NCBI GenBank assembly: GCA_019634695.1
Contig: JAHCAW010000039.1
Span: 1-38,448 of the forward strand
Length of the DNA stretch: 38,448 bases
Direction: 5' to 3'
Source: Candidatus Sumerlaeia bacterium
Lineage (GTDB): Bacteria; Sumerlaeota; Sumerlaeia; SLMS01; JAHLLQ01
The position numbers and the translations under genes were made by a program. Positions 8,413-16,763 of the stretch are shown here, one piece after another (the first letter of the stretch is position 1; every line of letters starts with the position of its first letter). The notes below the pieces were generated by a model. It did not search any database. It saw nothing but the letters and a program-made list of their open reading frames with translations, and was not told where the DNA came from.

Positions 8413-10293
8413 TCAGGTGCCGGGAACGGGCAGCAACTCCCCGGGCTCGCCGGGTGCTGTCTCGATTTCGGAATCGTCACGATACTGCAGTTCGTAGAGA
8501 CGCCGGTAGAGGCCGTCGCGCGCCAGGAGTTCGCGGTGCGAGCCCTGCTCGGCCAGGTGGCCGTGGTGGATGACGAGGATGTTGTCGGCGCGCTGGATGG
8601 TGGAGAGGCGGTGGGCGATGATGAGGGAGGTGCGGCCGGCGGTCAGGCGGGTGAGTGCGGCCTCGATGAGGCGTTCGGTTTCGGTGTCGATGCTCGACGT
8701 GGCCTCGTCGAGGATGAGGACCTCGGGCTGGCAGGCCAGGGCGCGGGCGAAGGAGAGGAGCTGCTTCTGGCCGGCGCTGAGGGTGGCGCCGCGCTCGCGC
8801 ACGTTGGTCTGGTAGCCGCTGGGCAACCGGTCGATAAACGGCGCGGCCTCGACGGCCTCGGCGGCGGCGGCAATGCGGTCCGCGCCGATGCTCTCCTCGC
8901 CAAGCCCGATGTTGAAGGCTACCGAACCCTTGAAGAGAAAGACCTCCTGCATGACGATGGCAATCTTGGCGCGCAGGTCGCGCTGGGCCATCGTGCGGAT
9001 GTCGATGCCGTCGATCAATATCTGGCCGCGCTGGATGTCGTAGAAGCGGCACAGCAGGGCCATCAGGGTGGTCTTGCCCGAGCCGGTGGGGCCCACGATG
9101 GCAACGGTCTGCCCCTTTTCGACACGGAACGAAACGTCCTTCAGGACCCAGTTCTCGTCCTGGTAGGCGAACCAGACGTTGCGGAACTCGATCGAGTGCG
9201 TCAGGGGTTGCGCGGCGGCCGGCTCGGCGGGGTCGGTGACGACCGGTTGCTCGTCGAAGAGTTTGAAGAGGCGCTCGCTGGCGGCGATGGCGGACTGCAC
9301 GAGATTGAACTTCTCGGACAGGTCGCGGATCGGGTGGAAGAAGCGTTCCAGCAGCGTGACGAACAGAATCAGTTCGCCGATGGTCATGTGCTGCTGGAGG
9401 AACTGGCGGCCGCCCTGCCAAATAATTAGGGCGAGGCCGATGGCGCCGATCAGATCGATGAGCGGGAAGAAGGTGGCGAAGGCGAAGACGGATCGGTAGT
9501 GGGCGTCGCGGTTGAGGTCGTTGAGTGCCTCGAAGCGCTCGAACTGGCGGGGCTCGCGGGTGTTCGCCTGAACGGTGCGCATGCCCGAGACATTCTCCTG
9601 CACGTGCGTGTTGAGGCGCGAGAGGCGCAGGCGCGTCAGGCGATAGGAGACCTTGATCCAACTGCGGAAGAACCAGGAGAGTGTGACGACCATCGGGAGG
9701 ATCAGCATCGTCCAGGCGGCCAGTTCCCAGTTGTAGTAGAACAGGACGGCGATGATGCCGAAGAGGAGGAAGATCTGCTGGAAGATGCCGACGACGCCCT
9801 GGGCGAAGAGTTCGTTGAGGACGTTGACGTCGGAGGTCATGCGGGTGACGAGCCAGCCGACGGGCTTCTTGTCGAAGAAGCCGAGCGAGTGGCGCATGAG
9901 GTGGCGGAAGAGGTCGATGCGCAGGTCGCGCATGGCCTCCTGGCCGATGCGGGCGATTTCGTAGGTGGTGATGGCCTCGAGGAGGAGGATGACGAGTTGG
10001 GCGCCGGCGAGCGCGAGCGTGAGATGGAGGATGCCAACGAGGTTGCCGCGCGTGATTTCGTTGTCGACGATGACCTTGGTGAGGATCGCCGGGGCGAGCA
10101 TGGCGAGCGACAGGCCGATCGAGAGGACGACGGCGGCGGCGACGCGGCCCTTGCGGGGCGCGATGTAGCGGCTGAGCCGGCGAATCTGGCGCCAGTCCTC
10201 GAAGCGCTCGAGCGCCTCGTCGTCGTGCGCGTCGAGGCCCAGCTTGCGCAGGCGGCGCTCGCGGGCGGTGTCCTTGGTCTTCGCCTCAGGCAA
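8413..10293 (-). CDS. ABC exporter half-transporter, catalytic-site subunit (BmrD-like)
   Basis: A 626-residue type IV ABC exporter half. A six-helix membrane domain (about 45-330) is followed by an ATPase domain with Walker A GPTGSGKTTL (about 400-409), Q-loop VMQEVFLF, signature LSAGQKQLLSFARA (about 505), Walker B LILDEATSSID with the catalytic Glu, and H-loop IIAHRLST. The non-canonical LSAGQ signature with a normal Walker B Glu is the pattern of the BmrD/LmrD partner of heterodimeric exporters. The start is TTG at 10293, supported by AGGAGGT 8 bp upstream. It overlaps the end of the upstream partner by 8 bp, so translation is probably coupled. The substrate (drug, lipid or glycan) cannot be told from sequence. 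Confidence 0.93.
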   Translation of the reverse strand: MPEAKTKDTARERRLRKLGLDAHDDEALERFEDWRQIRRLSRYIAPRKGRVAAAVVLSIGLSLAMLAPAILTKVIVDNEITRGNLVGILHLTLALAGAQLVILLLEAITTYEIARIGQEAMRDLRIDLFRHLMRHSLGFFDKKPVGWLVTRMTSDVNVLNELFAQGVVGIFQQIFLLFGIIAVLFYYNWELAAWTMLILPMVVTLSWFFRSWIKVSYRLTRLRLSRLNTHVQENVSGMRTVQANTREPRQFERFEALNDLNRDAHYRSVFAFATFFPLIDLIGAIGLALIIWQGGRQFLQQHMTIGELILFVTLLERFFHPIRDLSEKFNLVQSAIAASERLFKLFDEQPVVTDPAEPAAAQPLTHSIEFRNVWFAYQDENWVLKDVSFRVEKGQTVAIVGPTGSGKTTLMALLCRFYDIQRGQILIDGIDIRTMAQRDLRAKIAIVMQEVFLFKGSVAFNIGLGEESIGADRIAAAAEAVEAAPFIDRLPSGYQTNVRERGATLSAGQKQLLSFARALACQPEVLILDEATSSIDTETERLIEAALTRLTAGRTSLIIAHRLSTIQRADNILVIHHGHLAEQGSHRELLARDGLYRRLYELQYRDDSEIETAPGEPGELLPVPGT

Positions 10294-12043
10294 TGCCCTC
10301 CACCTCCTGTTCGAGGAGTTGCTTGCGGTGGAGGCTGGCGTAGAGTCCGGGCTGCGCGAGGAGCTGCTCGTGCGTGCCGCGGGCGGCGATCGCGCCGTCC
10401 TCGAGCACGATGATCTCGTCGGCCGGCGCGACGGTCGAGATGCGGTGCGAAATCAGGAACGTCGTGCGGCCGCGCATCGTGGAGCGCAGGGCGGAGAGAA
10501 TCGTCTCCTCGGTGTGCGTGTCGACGGCGGAGAGGCAGTCGTCGAGCAGCAGCACGGCGGGATCGCGCACCAGGGCGCGGGCGATGCTGAGGCGCTGCTT
10601 CTGGCCGCCCGACAGGTTGATGCCGCGTTCGCCCAGCATCGTCGCGTAGCCCTTGGGGAACTCGACGATATCCTTGTCGACGTCGGCGGCGCGGGCGGCG
10701 GCGGCGACATCGTCGTCGGTCAGGTCGCGCAGCGCGCCGAACCGGACGTTCTCGGCGATCGTGTCGCTGAAGAGAAAGGTCTCCTGGAAGACGATGCCGA
10801 CCGTGCGACGCAAGGTTTCGAGTGGCCAGTCGTTGATGTCGATGCCGCCGAGGAAGAGCTGGCCGGGCTGGACAGGATAAAGGCGAAGCAGCAGGTGGAC
10901 GAGGGTGGACTTGCCGCTGCCGACGCGTCCGACGATGCCAAGGGTGCGCCCGGCCGGAACGCGCAGCGTGATGTTGCGCAGCGCGGGCCGCGTCGCGCCG
11001 TCGTAGGTGAAGGTCAGGTCGCGGAACTCGATGTCGAGCGGGGCGGGCAGCGTCTCGATGACGGCCGGTGTGTCGGCATCGGCGATGCGCGGGCGGGCGT
11101 CGAGGATCTCGTTGATGCGGTCCAGTCCTGCGGCGGCGCGCTGGAAGATGTTGATCACCCAGCCTGCGGCGATCATCGGCCAGACGATCATGCCGAACAG
11201 GATCAGCATGGCCACCAGCGTGCCAAAGTCCGACTGGCCGGCCACGATGCGCACCGCTGCCACGTACAGGATCAGCAACATGCCCAGGCCGGCCAGCAGG
11301 CGGATGCACGGAAAGAAGAGTGCCTGAAGCCGCGCCACGGCCAGCGACTTGTCGATGTAGACCGCGTTCTCACCGTCGAACCGTCGGGCGTTTGAGTCCT
11401 CCTGCCCGTAGGCCTTGACGATACGGATGCCCGACAGCGCCTCCTGCACGAAGGTGGTCAGCTCGGCCATCTGATCCTGCTGCTCGCGGCTGCGCCGGTG
11501 CAGGCGCGCGCCGAACCACTTCACAAGCACCGGCAGGAAGACCAGCGGCCCGATGCCAGCCAGCGCCATCCGCCAGTCCAGCACCAGCATCATCCCGATC
11601 GCCAGCGGCAGCGTGGCCACCGCGTTGGCCGTATACATCACCGCCGGCCCGATCGCCATGCGCATCAGATCGATGTCGTTCGTCATGCGCGACATCACGT
11701 CGCCGGTGCTCGTGTTGTCGTAGAACGTCGGGTCGAGGCGCTGGAGGTGGTCGTAGATCTGGTTGCGGAAGTCGAACTCGATGTCGCGGGAGGTGTCGAT
11801 GAGGACGCGGCGCATCAGGTAGCGAAAGGCGCCGTAGAGCGCCGTCAGCACCGCGATCATCAGGCCGTAGTTGGCCAGGTCGTCGAGCAGGCTGGCGCGG
11901 GCCGTCATTCCGTTGATCGCGTCGGCGACCAGCCGCGGGATCATGATCTCGATACAGACCGAGCAGAGCACCATCAGGAAGCCCACGAGGAAGCGCAGCC
12001 GATAGCGGCGCACAAGGGGCAGGAGGAGGCGGAAGGACTTCAT
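10286..12043 (-). CDS. ABC exporter half-transporter, degenerate-site subunit (BmrC-like)
   Basis: A type IV ABC exporter half of 585 residues from ATG 12043 (MKSFRLLLPLVRRYR). An in-frame TTG at 12100 would add 19 residues of low-complexity, Pro-rich sequence and has no ribosome binding site, so I prefer the ATG. The membrane domain is followed by Walker A GRVGSGKSTL (about 371-380), Q-loop VFQETFLF, canonical signature LSGGQKQRLSIARA, Walker B LLLDDCLSAVD and H-loop LISHRIST. The residue after the Walker B Asp is Asp instead of the catalytic Glu, so its own ATP site is degenerate. Its LSGGQ completes the active site of the partner encoded just downstream. Together they form an asymmetric heterodimer. 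The GT2 gene lies 78 bp upstream in the same direction. Confidence 0.93.
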   Translation of the reverse strand: MKSFRLLLPLVRRYRLRFLVGFLMVLCSVCIEIMIPRLVADAINGMTARASLLDDLANYGLMIAVLTALYGAFRYLMRRVLIDTSRDIEFDFRNQIYDHLQRLDPTFYDNTSTGDVMSRMTNDIDLMRMAIGPAVMYTANAVATLPLAIGMMLVLDWRMALAGIGPLVFLPVLVKWFGARLHRRSREQQDQMAELTTFVQEALSGIRIVKAYGQEDSNARRFDGENAVYIDKSLAVARLQALFFPCIRLLAGLGMLLILYVAAVRIVAGQSDFGTLVAMLILFGMIVWPMIAAGWVINIFQRAAAGLDRINEILDARPRIADADTPAVIETLPAPLDIEFRDLTFTYDGATRPALRNITLRVPAGRTLGIVGRVGSGKSTLVHLLLRLYPVQPGQLFLGGIDINDWPLETLRRTVGIVFQETFLFSDTIAENVRFGALRDLTDDDVAAAARAADVDKDIVEFPKGYATMLGERGINLSGGQKQRLSIARALVRDPAVLLLDDCLSAVDTHTEETILSALRSTMRGRTTFLISHRISTVAPADEIIVLEDGAIAARGTHEQLLAQPGLYASLHRKQLLEQEVEGIA

Positions 12044-12121
12044 GAGGGGGCGGACTTGCTCCGGGGCGACCGGGGGTGGGCGCCGGGGGAGGTCAAGCAA
12101 GAGTCCGGCCGCCGGGCGGCG

Positions 12122-13063
12122 TCAAGCCTGCGGCCCGATCTTCCTCGGCAGCCGATCGCGCACTCCGGCGGGTCGGCGGCTCAGGCGCGCCATGCACCGC
12201 AAGGCGAAGCCGATCCCCGCCAGATACGACCGGATCACCGGTCCGCGGAAGCCCCGGGCGTGCGGGCCGAAGAACCAGGTCGTCTCGAAGCGCACGAATT
12301 CGGCGAGCCGCCGACCGCCCACCAGGTTCTTGACCGCGAAGATCATGCGGGAGCGGTAGCTCATGCGCACCAGCGCCGGGCTGAACAGGCCCAGCTCGAC
12401 CGATTCCCAGTGATAGCCCACCGCCGCGGCCACGTAGCGCACCCGCCGCCCCGACATCCGCAGGCGCCAGCACAGGTCTGTCTCCTCGTAGTAGGCCGGG
12501 AAGAAGTCCTCGTCCATGCCGCCGAGCGCCTCAAGGTCGGCCCGCCGCATCGCCAGCAGGGCGCCGGTCACGTAGTCCACGTCGCGGTCGGCGTCGAACT
12601 GGCCGGTGTCGGGTTGGTTGACGCCGGGATGCTCGGCCATGGCGTTGGGATGCAGGATGCCTCCGGCGTGCTGGATGCGGCGGCTGTGGGGATAGTAGAG
12701 CTTGCCTCCGGCCGCGCCGACAGTCGGATCGGCCTCCAGAGCCTCGGCCAGCAGCCGGAGCGTGTCGCGCTCGACCGCGCAGTCGGGGTTCACGAAGACG
12801 ATGATCGGGTGAGTGGCCGCGCGCCAGCCGACGTTGTTGCCGCCCGCACAGCCGAGGTTGCGCCCCGGCTCGATCACCCGCGGCGCCGTCGGATGGGCCT
12901 TGGCGACGGCGGCCGAGTCGTCCCGCGAGGCATTGTCCACGACGAGGACCTCGAGCTCGACGCCGCGCGAGCGCGCCAGCTCGTCCAGACAGACCGGCAG
13001 GAACCGGGCGCTGTTGTAGGCCAGGACGACGGCGGAGACCTTGGGCGGGGGCGCGGGGCTCAT
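12122..13063 (-). CDS. GT2-family glycosyltransferase (rhamnosyltransferase-like)
   Basis: A 313-residue GT-A fold glycosyltransferase of family 2, of the kind that builds rhamnose- or hexose-containing surface glycans in the cytoplasm from nucleotide sugars. Visible motifs are VSAVVLAYNSARFLP (9-23), VVDNASRDDS (41-50), RNLGCAGGNNVGWR (68-81), the DxD-like NPDC (92-95), VTGALLAMRR (165-174) and the acceptor-side ED motif FFPAYYEETDLCWRLR (187-202). The C-terminal about 90 residues are basic and amphipathic, suggesting peripheral membrane contact. The start ATG 13063 fits the family, though no strong ribosome binding site is visible. It heads the gene run leading into the ABC exporter, consistent with making or decorating something the exporter moves. 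The linkage is inference. Confidence 0.9.
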   Translation of the reverse strand: MSPAPPPKVSAVVLAYNSARFLPVCLDELARSRGVELEVLVVDNASRDDSAAVAKAHPTAPRVIEPGRNLGCAGGNNVGWRAATHPIIVFVNPDCAVERDTLRLLAEALEADPTVGAAGGKLYYPHSRRIQHAGGILHPNAMAEHPGVNQPDTGQFDADRDVDYVTGALLAMRRADLEALGGMDEDFFPAYYEETDLCWRLRMSGRRVRYVAAAVGYHWESVELGLFSPALVRMSYRSRMIFAVKNLVGGRRLAEFVRFETTWFFGPHARGFRGPVIRSYLAGIGFALRCMARLSRRPAGVRDRLPRKIGPQA

Positions 13064-13149
13064 GCGCAGAAGAGTTCCCCGGACGGGGGGCCGTGGGGGA
13101 GAAGTTTTTCACCCGCTCCCGGACGGTACGCCCGCGCGAGGGGGGCTGT

Positions 13150-13179
13150 TACCCAATTAAATACCCATATAATTGGGTA
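13150..13179. terminator. AT-rich 10-bp palindrome after the Fic gene (terminator or operator)
   Basis: TACCCAATTA (13150-13159) and TAATTGGGTA (13170-13179) are perfectly inverted with a 10-bp spacer that itself contains TACCCAT. A further partial half-site, TACCTAATTG, spans 13181-13190 and covers the Fic stop codon. The AT-rich sequence stands out sharply from its surroundings. It sits between the Fic stop (13184) and the GT2 start (13063), so it could terminate the Fic transcript or act as an operator upstream of the GT2/ABC run. Confidence 0.5.
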
Positions 13180-13183
13180 GTAC

Positions 13184-14227
13184 CTAATTGATCCGCCGCC
13201 AGAGCGCCCGCGGTCCCCGGCCCAGACACTCGACCTTGGAGCCCTTTAGCCCCTTGAGAACCCGGCGGATCAGGTCCACGCTGACCGTCGGACAATCCGC
13301 CTGGATGTCGGAGACCCGGAAGGGGTTCGTGCGCCGCTCGATGGCAGCCTCGATGGCAGCGGACTTCTCCCCCCGTGGAGCGGCCACCTGTCCCATGCGT
13401 TCCTCGAGCTCCTTGTACGCCCGATTGGCGATGAAGAGGAGGAAGTTGATGTAGGGCCAAGGATTGTGAGCGCCCTCGAGCCAGTTCCGGGAGGAAATCT
13501 CCAGCGTCTCGTAGTAGCGGTCCTTGTGCTGCTCGACGAGCCGTTCGATACTGATGTAGCGCCCCACCTCGAGCCCGCAGTGGTAGAGGGACTGGAGGAG
13601 CAACAAGCGCGAGGCCCGGCCGTTGCCGTCGCGAAACGGGTGGATGCAGAGGAAGTCGAGATTGAGTGCCCCGGCAAGGACGAGCGGCGGCATCTTGCGC
13701 TCGCGGAAGCCTTGCTGCCACAGGTCGAACAGCTCGGTCATGGCGGCGGGTGTCTTGTCGGCCGGAACGGTTCGGAAGCGAATCCGACTCCGCCCGTCCG
13801 GATGCTTCTCGATGATGTCCGCATCCTTCTCCTTGTAGACGCCTGCATCCCAGATGTAGCCTCTGTAAGCGGCGTGCAGACGCAGGATGGTGCTTTCTGC
13901 AATGGGGAGCGAAGCCCCGCCCTCGTGGACCAGCCGCAAGGCATCGCGGTACCCGCTGACTTCCGCCTCGTCACGGTCCCGAAAGCTGGTATTGCCGTGC
14001 ATCAAGGTCCCGACGCGGGAGTGCTCGACCTCGACACCCTCGATGCGGTTGGACGAAATCGCACTCTCGATCGTGGCGCTCTCCCGCAACTTCATCAGCT
14101 TCTGGGGTGCCTGCTTCGTGTGCAGGTCCTGTCTGCCGCGCGCCTCTCCCAACTCGCCCAGCATGAATGCCGTCACTGTTGGGAGTGACTCAGGCGGATG
14201 CTCCGCAAACTGTCGCAGGGTCATCAT
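13184..14227 (-). CDS. Fic family AMPylation-type protein with N-terminal inhibitory motif and C-terminal winged helix
   Basis: A 347-residue Fic protein. Fic enzymes transfer AMP or other nucleotide moieties to Ser, Thr or Tyr of target proteins. The Fic core motif HPFRDGNGRASR is at 196-207 and fits HxFx(D/E)GNGRxxR. The inhibitory motif SNRIEG (59-64) fits (S/T)xxxE(G/N), marking class II self-inhibition. An N-terminal Fic/DOC helical region precedes the core. After about residue 300, PFRVSDIQADCPTVSVDLIR looks like a winged-helix DNA-binding tail, as in many free-standing bacterial Fic proteins. Start ATG 14227 (MMTLRQF); 14224 is equally possible. All catalytic residues are present, so it is probably active. 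It lies 44 bp after the OmpA-like gene on the same strand and is followed by an AT-rich palindrome. Likely an acquired gene inside the cluster. Confidence 0.92.
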   Translation of the reverse strand: MMTLRQFAEHPPESLPTVTAFMLGELGEARGRQDLHTKQAPQKLMKLRESATIESAISSNRIEGVEVEHSRVGTLMHGNTSFRDRDEAEVSGYRDALRLVHEGGASLPIAESTILRLHAAYRGYIWDAGVYKEKDADIIEKHPDGRSRIRFRTVPADKTPAAMTELFDLWQQGFRERKMPPLVLAGALNLDFLCIHPFRDGNGRASRLLLLQSLYHCGLEVGRYISIERLVEQHKDRYYETLEISSRNWLEGAHNPWPYINFLLFIANRAYKELEERMGQVAAPRGEKSAAIEAAIERRTNPFRVSDIQADCPTVSVDLIRRVLKGLKGSKVECLGRGPRALWRRIN

Positions 14228-14271
14228 GGAGCGATCACCCCGGGCATTGAGGGATGCGGGGGCCCGGGAGC

Positions 14272-15474
14272 CTACGGCACGACAACGATTTCGACGCGTC
14301 GGTTGAGGCGGCGGCCGTCCAGGGTCTCGTTCGAGCCCAGCGGTGCGAAGAAAGCGAACGACGCGGCCGAGAGCTTGCGGGCCGGGATGTCGGTGCGTTG
14401 CGCCAAGGCGCGCGTGACGGATGCGGCGCGGGCGGCGGCAAGGTCCCAGTTGTCGACGAAGGGCATCGTGGCGACGGGCTGGCTGTCGGTGTGGCCCTCG
14501 ATGCGCAGGGCGCTCCAGGGGTGCGCGGCCAGGACGACGGCAACCCGTTCGAGCACGGCGCGGCCGGTCTCGGAGAGCAGCACCGTGCGCGGCTCGAAGA
14601 GCGCATCGGTTGGCAGCGCGATGCGCAGCGGCGTCTCCTCGACGAGGCGGGCATTGCCGTTGGCGACATCGGCGCGCAGGGCTTCGCGCAGGGCGGCAAC
14701 CAGACGGCCGTGGGCTTCGGCATCGCCGGCGCGGGCGGTGGCGACGGCTTGGGCGGAGGTGCGCAGTTCCTCGGTCTCGCGGCGCGCGGCGGCGAGGTCC
14801 TTCTCGCGGTCGCGCAGCTCGCCGCTCAGCGTCTCGATTCTCTGCGTGAGGTCGGAGCTGTTGGACTGCAAAGCCTGGACCTGCCGGCGGAAGTCGTCGC
14901 GCTCGGCGCGGGCGTCGTCGCGCTCCGTGCGCAGCGTTTCGCCCAGTTCGGTGCTCTCCTTCAACTTGCCGGTCGTCGCGTCGAGCGTGGCGGTCAACTC
15001 GTCCAGATGCGCCTTGGACTCGTCGAGCTGGCCTTCGAGCAGCACCTTGGCGTTCTCGAGTGTCTCGATGCGCGCATTGGCCTCCTCGAGTTCGAGGCGC
15101 AGGGAGTTCTCGCGCGCGACGCGCTGCTCCATGTCGCGCACGAGCGCCTCGGCCTGCGTGCGCTGGTTCTCGTCCATGACGCGGGTGAGCAGGCTGTTGC
15201 GCTCGCGCACGATGTCGAGCTCGCGCGCCAGCCCGTCGCGCTCGGACTTCTGCGTCTCGATGTCGCGTTGCAGCAACTGGTAGCGCCCCTCGAGCGCCTG
15301 GTGGTCCTGCCGGTGCTGCACCACCTGCGCCCGCAGCATGTTGATCTCGTCGCGCATCTGGCGCACCTTCAGGAAGCACCCGCTGGTCCCGAGCGCCACC
15401 AGCGCCAAGGCAACCATCAGGCGCACGAAGGCAGCCGTCCCCCGGAGATTCTCGCATTGACCGGTCATCGTCAT
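14272..15474 (-). CDS. OmpA/MotB-like peptidoglycan-binding lipoprotein with long coiled coil
   Basis: A 400-residue envelope protein. A hydrophobic N-terminus (VRLMVALALVALGTSGC) ends at Cys33, a likely lipid attachment site although the -3 residue is Thr, which is unusual. Residues about 35-265 are charged heptad sequence (NMLRAQVVQHRQDHQALEGR, RTERDDARAERDDFRRQV), a long coiled coil. Residues about 285-400 form an OmpA/MotB domain with LRIEGHTDSQPVATM, NWDLAAARAASVTRAL and LNRRVEIVV, which binds peptidoglycan. It could span from a membrane anchor to the cell wall. The start ATG overlaps the stop of the upstream phosphosugar transferase by 4 bp (ATGA), so the two are translationally coupled. 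Confidence 0.88.
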   Translation of the reverse strand: MTMTGQCENLRGTAAFVRLMVALALVALGTSGCFLKVRQMRDEINMLRAQVVQHRQDHQALEGRYQLLQRDIETQKSERDGLARELDIVRERNSLLTRVMDENQRTQAEALVRDMEQRVARENSLRLELEEANARIETLENAKVLLEGQLDESKAHLDELTATLDATTGKLKESTELGETLRTERDDARAERDDFRRQVQALQSNSSDLTQRIETLSGELRDREKDLAAARRETEELRTSAQAVATARAGDAEAHGRLVAALREALRADVANGNARLVEETPLRIALPTDALFEPRTVLLSETGRAVLERVAVVLAAHPWSALRIEGHTDSQPVATMPFVDNWDLAAARAASVTRALAQRTDIPARKLSAASFAFFAPLGSNETLDGRRLNRRVEIVVVP

Positions 15475-16589
15475 CCGCTCTCCCGACCGTTGGCCTTCGG
15501 TGGCCGGTCCCGCCGGCTCAACCGTTCGATCCAGTGAATCGCCACGAACAGCAGCACGATCATGGCCGTCTGGACCAGACCGTAGCGCCAGTCAAGGGCC
15601 CGCAGCACCACCGCGGCAAGGCCAACGCACAACGTCACGCCGTAAATCACCAGCACCGCCTCGGTGCGGCTCATGCCCAAGGCGACCAAACGGTGCGAGA
15701 AGTGGTTTGTGTCCCCCTCCATCAACGGCCGGCCCGCCCGCCAACGAATCCACAGCACCGACAACGTGTCGAACAGCGGCACCCCGAGCACGATCAGCGG
15801 CATCAGCACCGGCAACTGGCTCGCCGCCCCGGGCTTGTAGTACGTGCTCACCACCGTCAACGCCCCAAGCAGGAACCCCAGATGCGTCGAGCCGCAGTCG
15901 CCCAGGAACACCGACGCCCGGGGAAAGTTGTGCAGCCAGAATCCCACCGCCGCCCCACCCAGCAGGCCGAACAGCAGCATCATGTAGAACTCGCCCGCCA
16001 GCGCCGACTGCAACGCCAGCACCCCGGCCACGATCGCCGCCACCCCCGAGGACAGGCCGTTCATGTTGTCCAGGAAGTTGAAACTGTTCGTCAGCAGCAC
16101 CAGCCAGAAGACGGTCAGCGCCGCGCCGGCCCACCATGGCAGGAAGATCTGGATCGTCGTGCCGGTGGCCACCAAGGGCAGGACCGCCAGAATCTGGACG
16201 ACAAGGCGCACCCGCGGCGACAGCCCCCAGCGGTCGTCCACCACGCCCAGCACGAAGATCATCAGGCACCCGAGGGCAATGCCGCCGAGCTGCATCCCCC
16301 GCATCCCGATGTTGCCCGCCAGATGGCGGACTGACTCCGGCAGGAAGCCCAGATGGGGCACGACAGAGCTGGCCAGCAGCAGGTTCAGCCCCAGGCACCC
16401 CCAGAAGGCGGCGAACAGGGCCAGCCCACCGCTGCGGGGAATCGGGGCGGCGTGCGTCTTGCGCGCCAGCGTCGGCGCGTCCATCAGCCCCAGCCGGGGG
16501 CCCAACGCGCGCGCCACCCGCGTCAGCACCGCGCCGACCACCAGGGCCTGCACAAAAGCGGCAACCGTCAGCAGGACGAACACGGCCAC
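15471..16589 (-). CDS. MraY/WecA-family polyprenyl-phosphate phosphosugar transferase
   Basis: A 372-residue multi-pass membrane enzyme (about ten or eleven helices). It belongs to the polyprenyl-phosphate GlcNAc-1-phosphate transferase superfamily (MraY/WecA/TagO), which starts glycan synthesis by loading a sugar phosphate onto undecaprenyl phosphate. Motifs: RKTHAAPIPRSGGLALF (43-59), GVVDDRWGLSPR with the Mg-binding Asp pair, NSFNFLDNMNGLSSG, FLGDCGSTHLGFLLG and the cytoplasmic loop EGDTNHFSHRL. In the third motif, Asn replaces the second Asp of the usual LIDGIDGL, so whether it keeps full activity is worth checking. Start GTG 16589 with GGGAG about 9 bp upstream. It is the first gene of the leftward block and divergent from the MerR gene. 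Confidence 0.9.
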   Translation of the reverse strand: MAVFVLLTVAAFVQALVVGAVLTRVARALGPRLGLMDAPTLARKTHAAPIPRSGGLALFAAFWGCLGLNLLLASSVVPHLGFLPESVRHLAGNIGMRGMQLGGIALGCLMIFVLGVVDDRWGLSPRVRLVVQILAVLPLVATGTTIQIFLPWWAGAALTVFWLVLLTNSFNFLDNMNGLSSGVAAIVAGVLALQSALAGEFYMMLLFGLLGGAAVGFWLHNFPRASVFLGDCGSTHLGFLLGALTVVSTYYKPGAASQLPVLMPLIVLGVPLFDTLSVLWIRWRAGRPLMEGDTNHFSHRLVALGMSRTEAVLVIYGVTLCVGLAAVVLRALDWRYGLVQTAMIVLLFVAIHWIERLSRRDRPPKANGRESG

Positions 16590-16763
16590 GAGAGCAACTC
16601 CCCACCGGCTGGAGTGTCGCCACCGTTGGCACCCGCCCCCGGAGCGTCAAGGCGGGTTCCCGTCGCCCGAAGCTCTGCACAACGCCGAACCCGCGCCGTT
16701 TCTGCTTGAGTATCCCGCGTGACCGGTCCAGACATCGGGCCAGCCTCCCGGAGTGGTGGAGCC

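Noticed and set aside
12044..12100. TTG start at 12100 for the first ABC subunit
   Set aside because: It would add a Pro-rich stretch with no ribosome binding site. ABC exporter homology begins at MKSFRLLLPL.
14228..15457. N-terminal extension that would make the Fic protein 757 residues
   Set aside because: The extension is Arg/Ala/Pro-rich and lies antiframe to the OmpA-like gene. Fic homology starts at MMTLRQF (14227).
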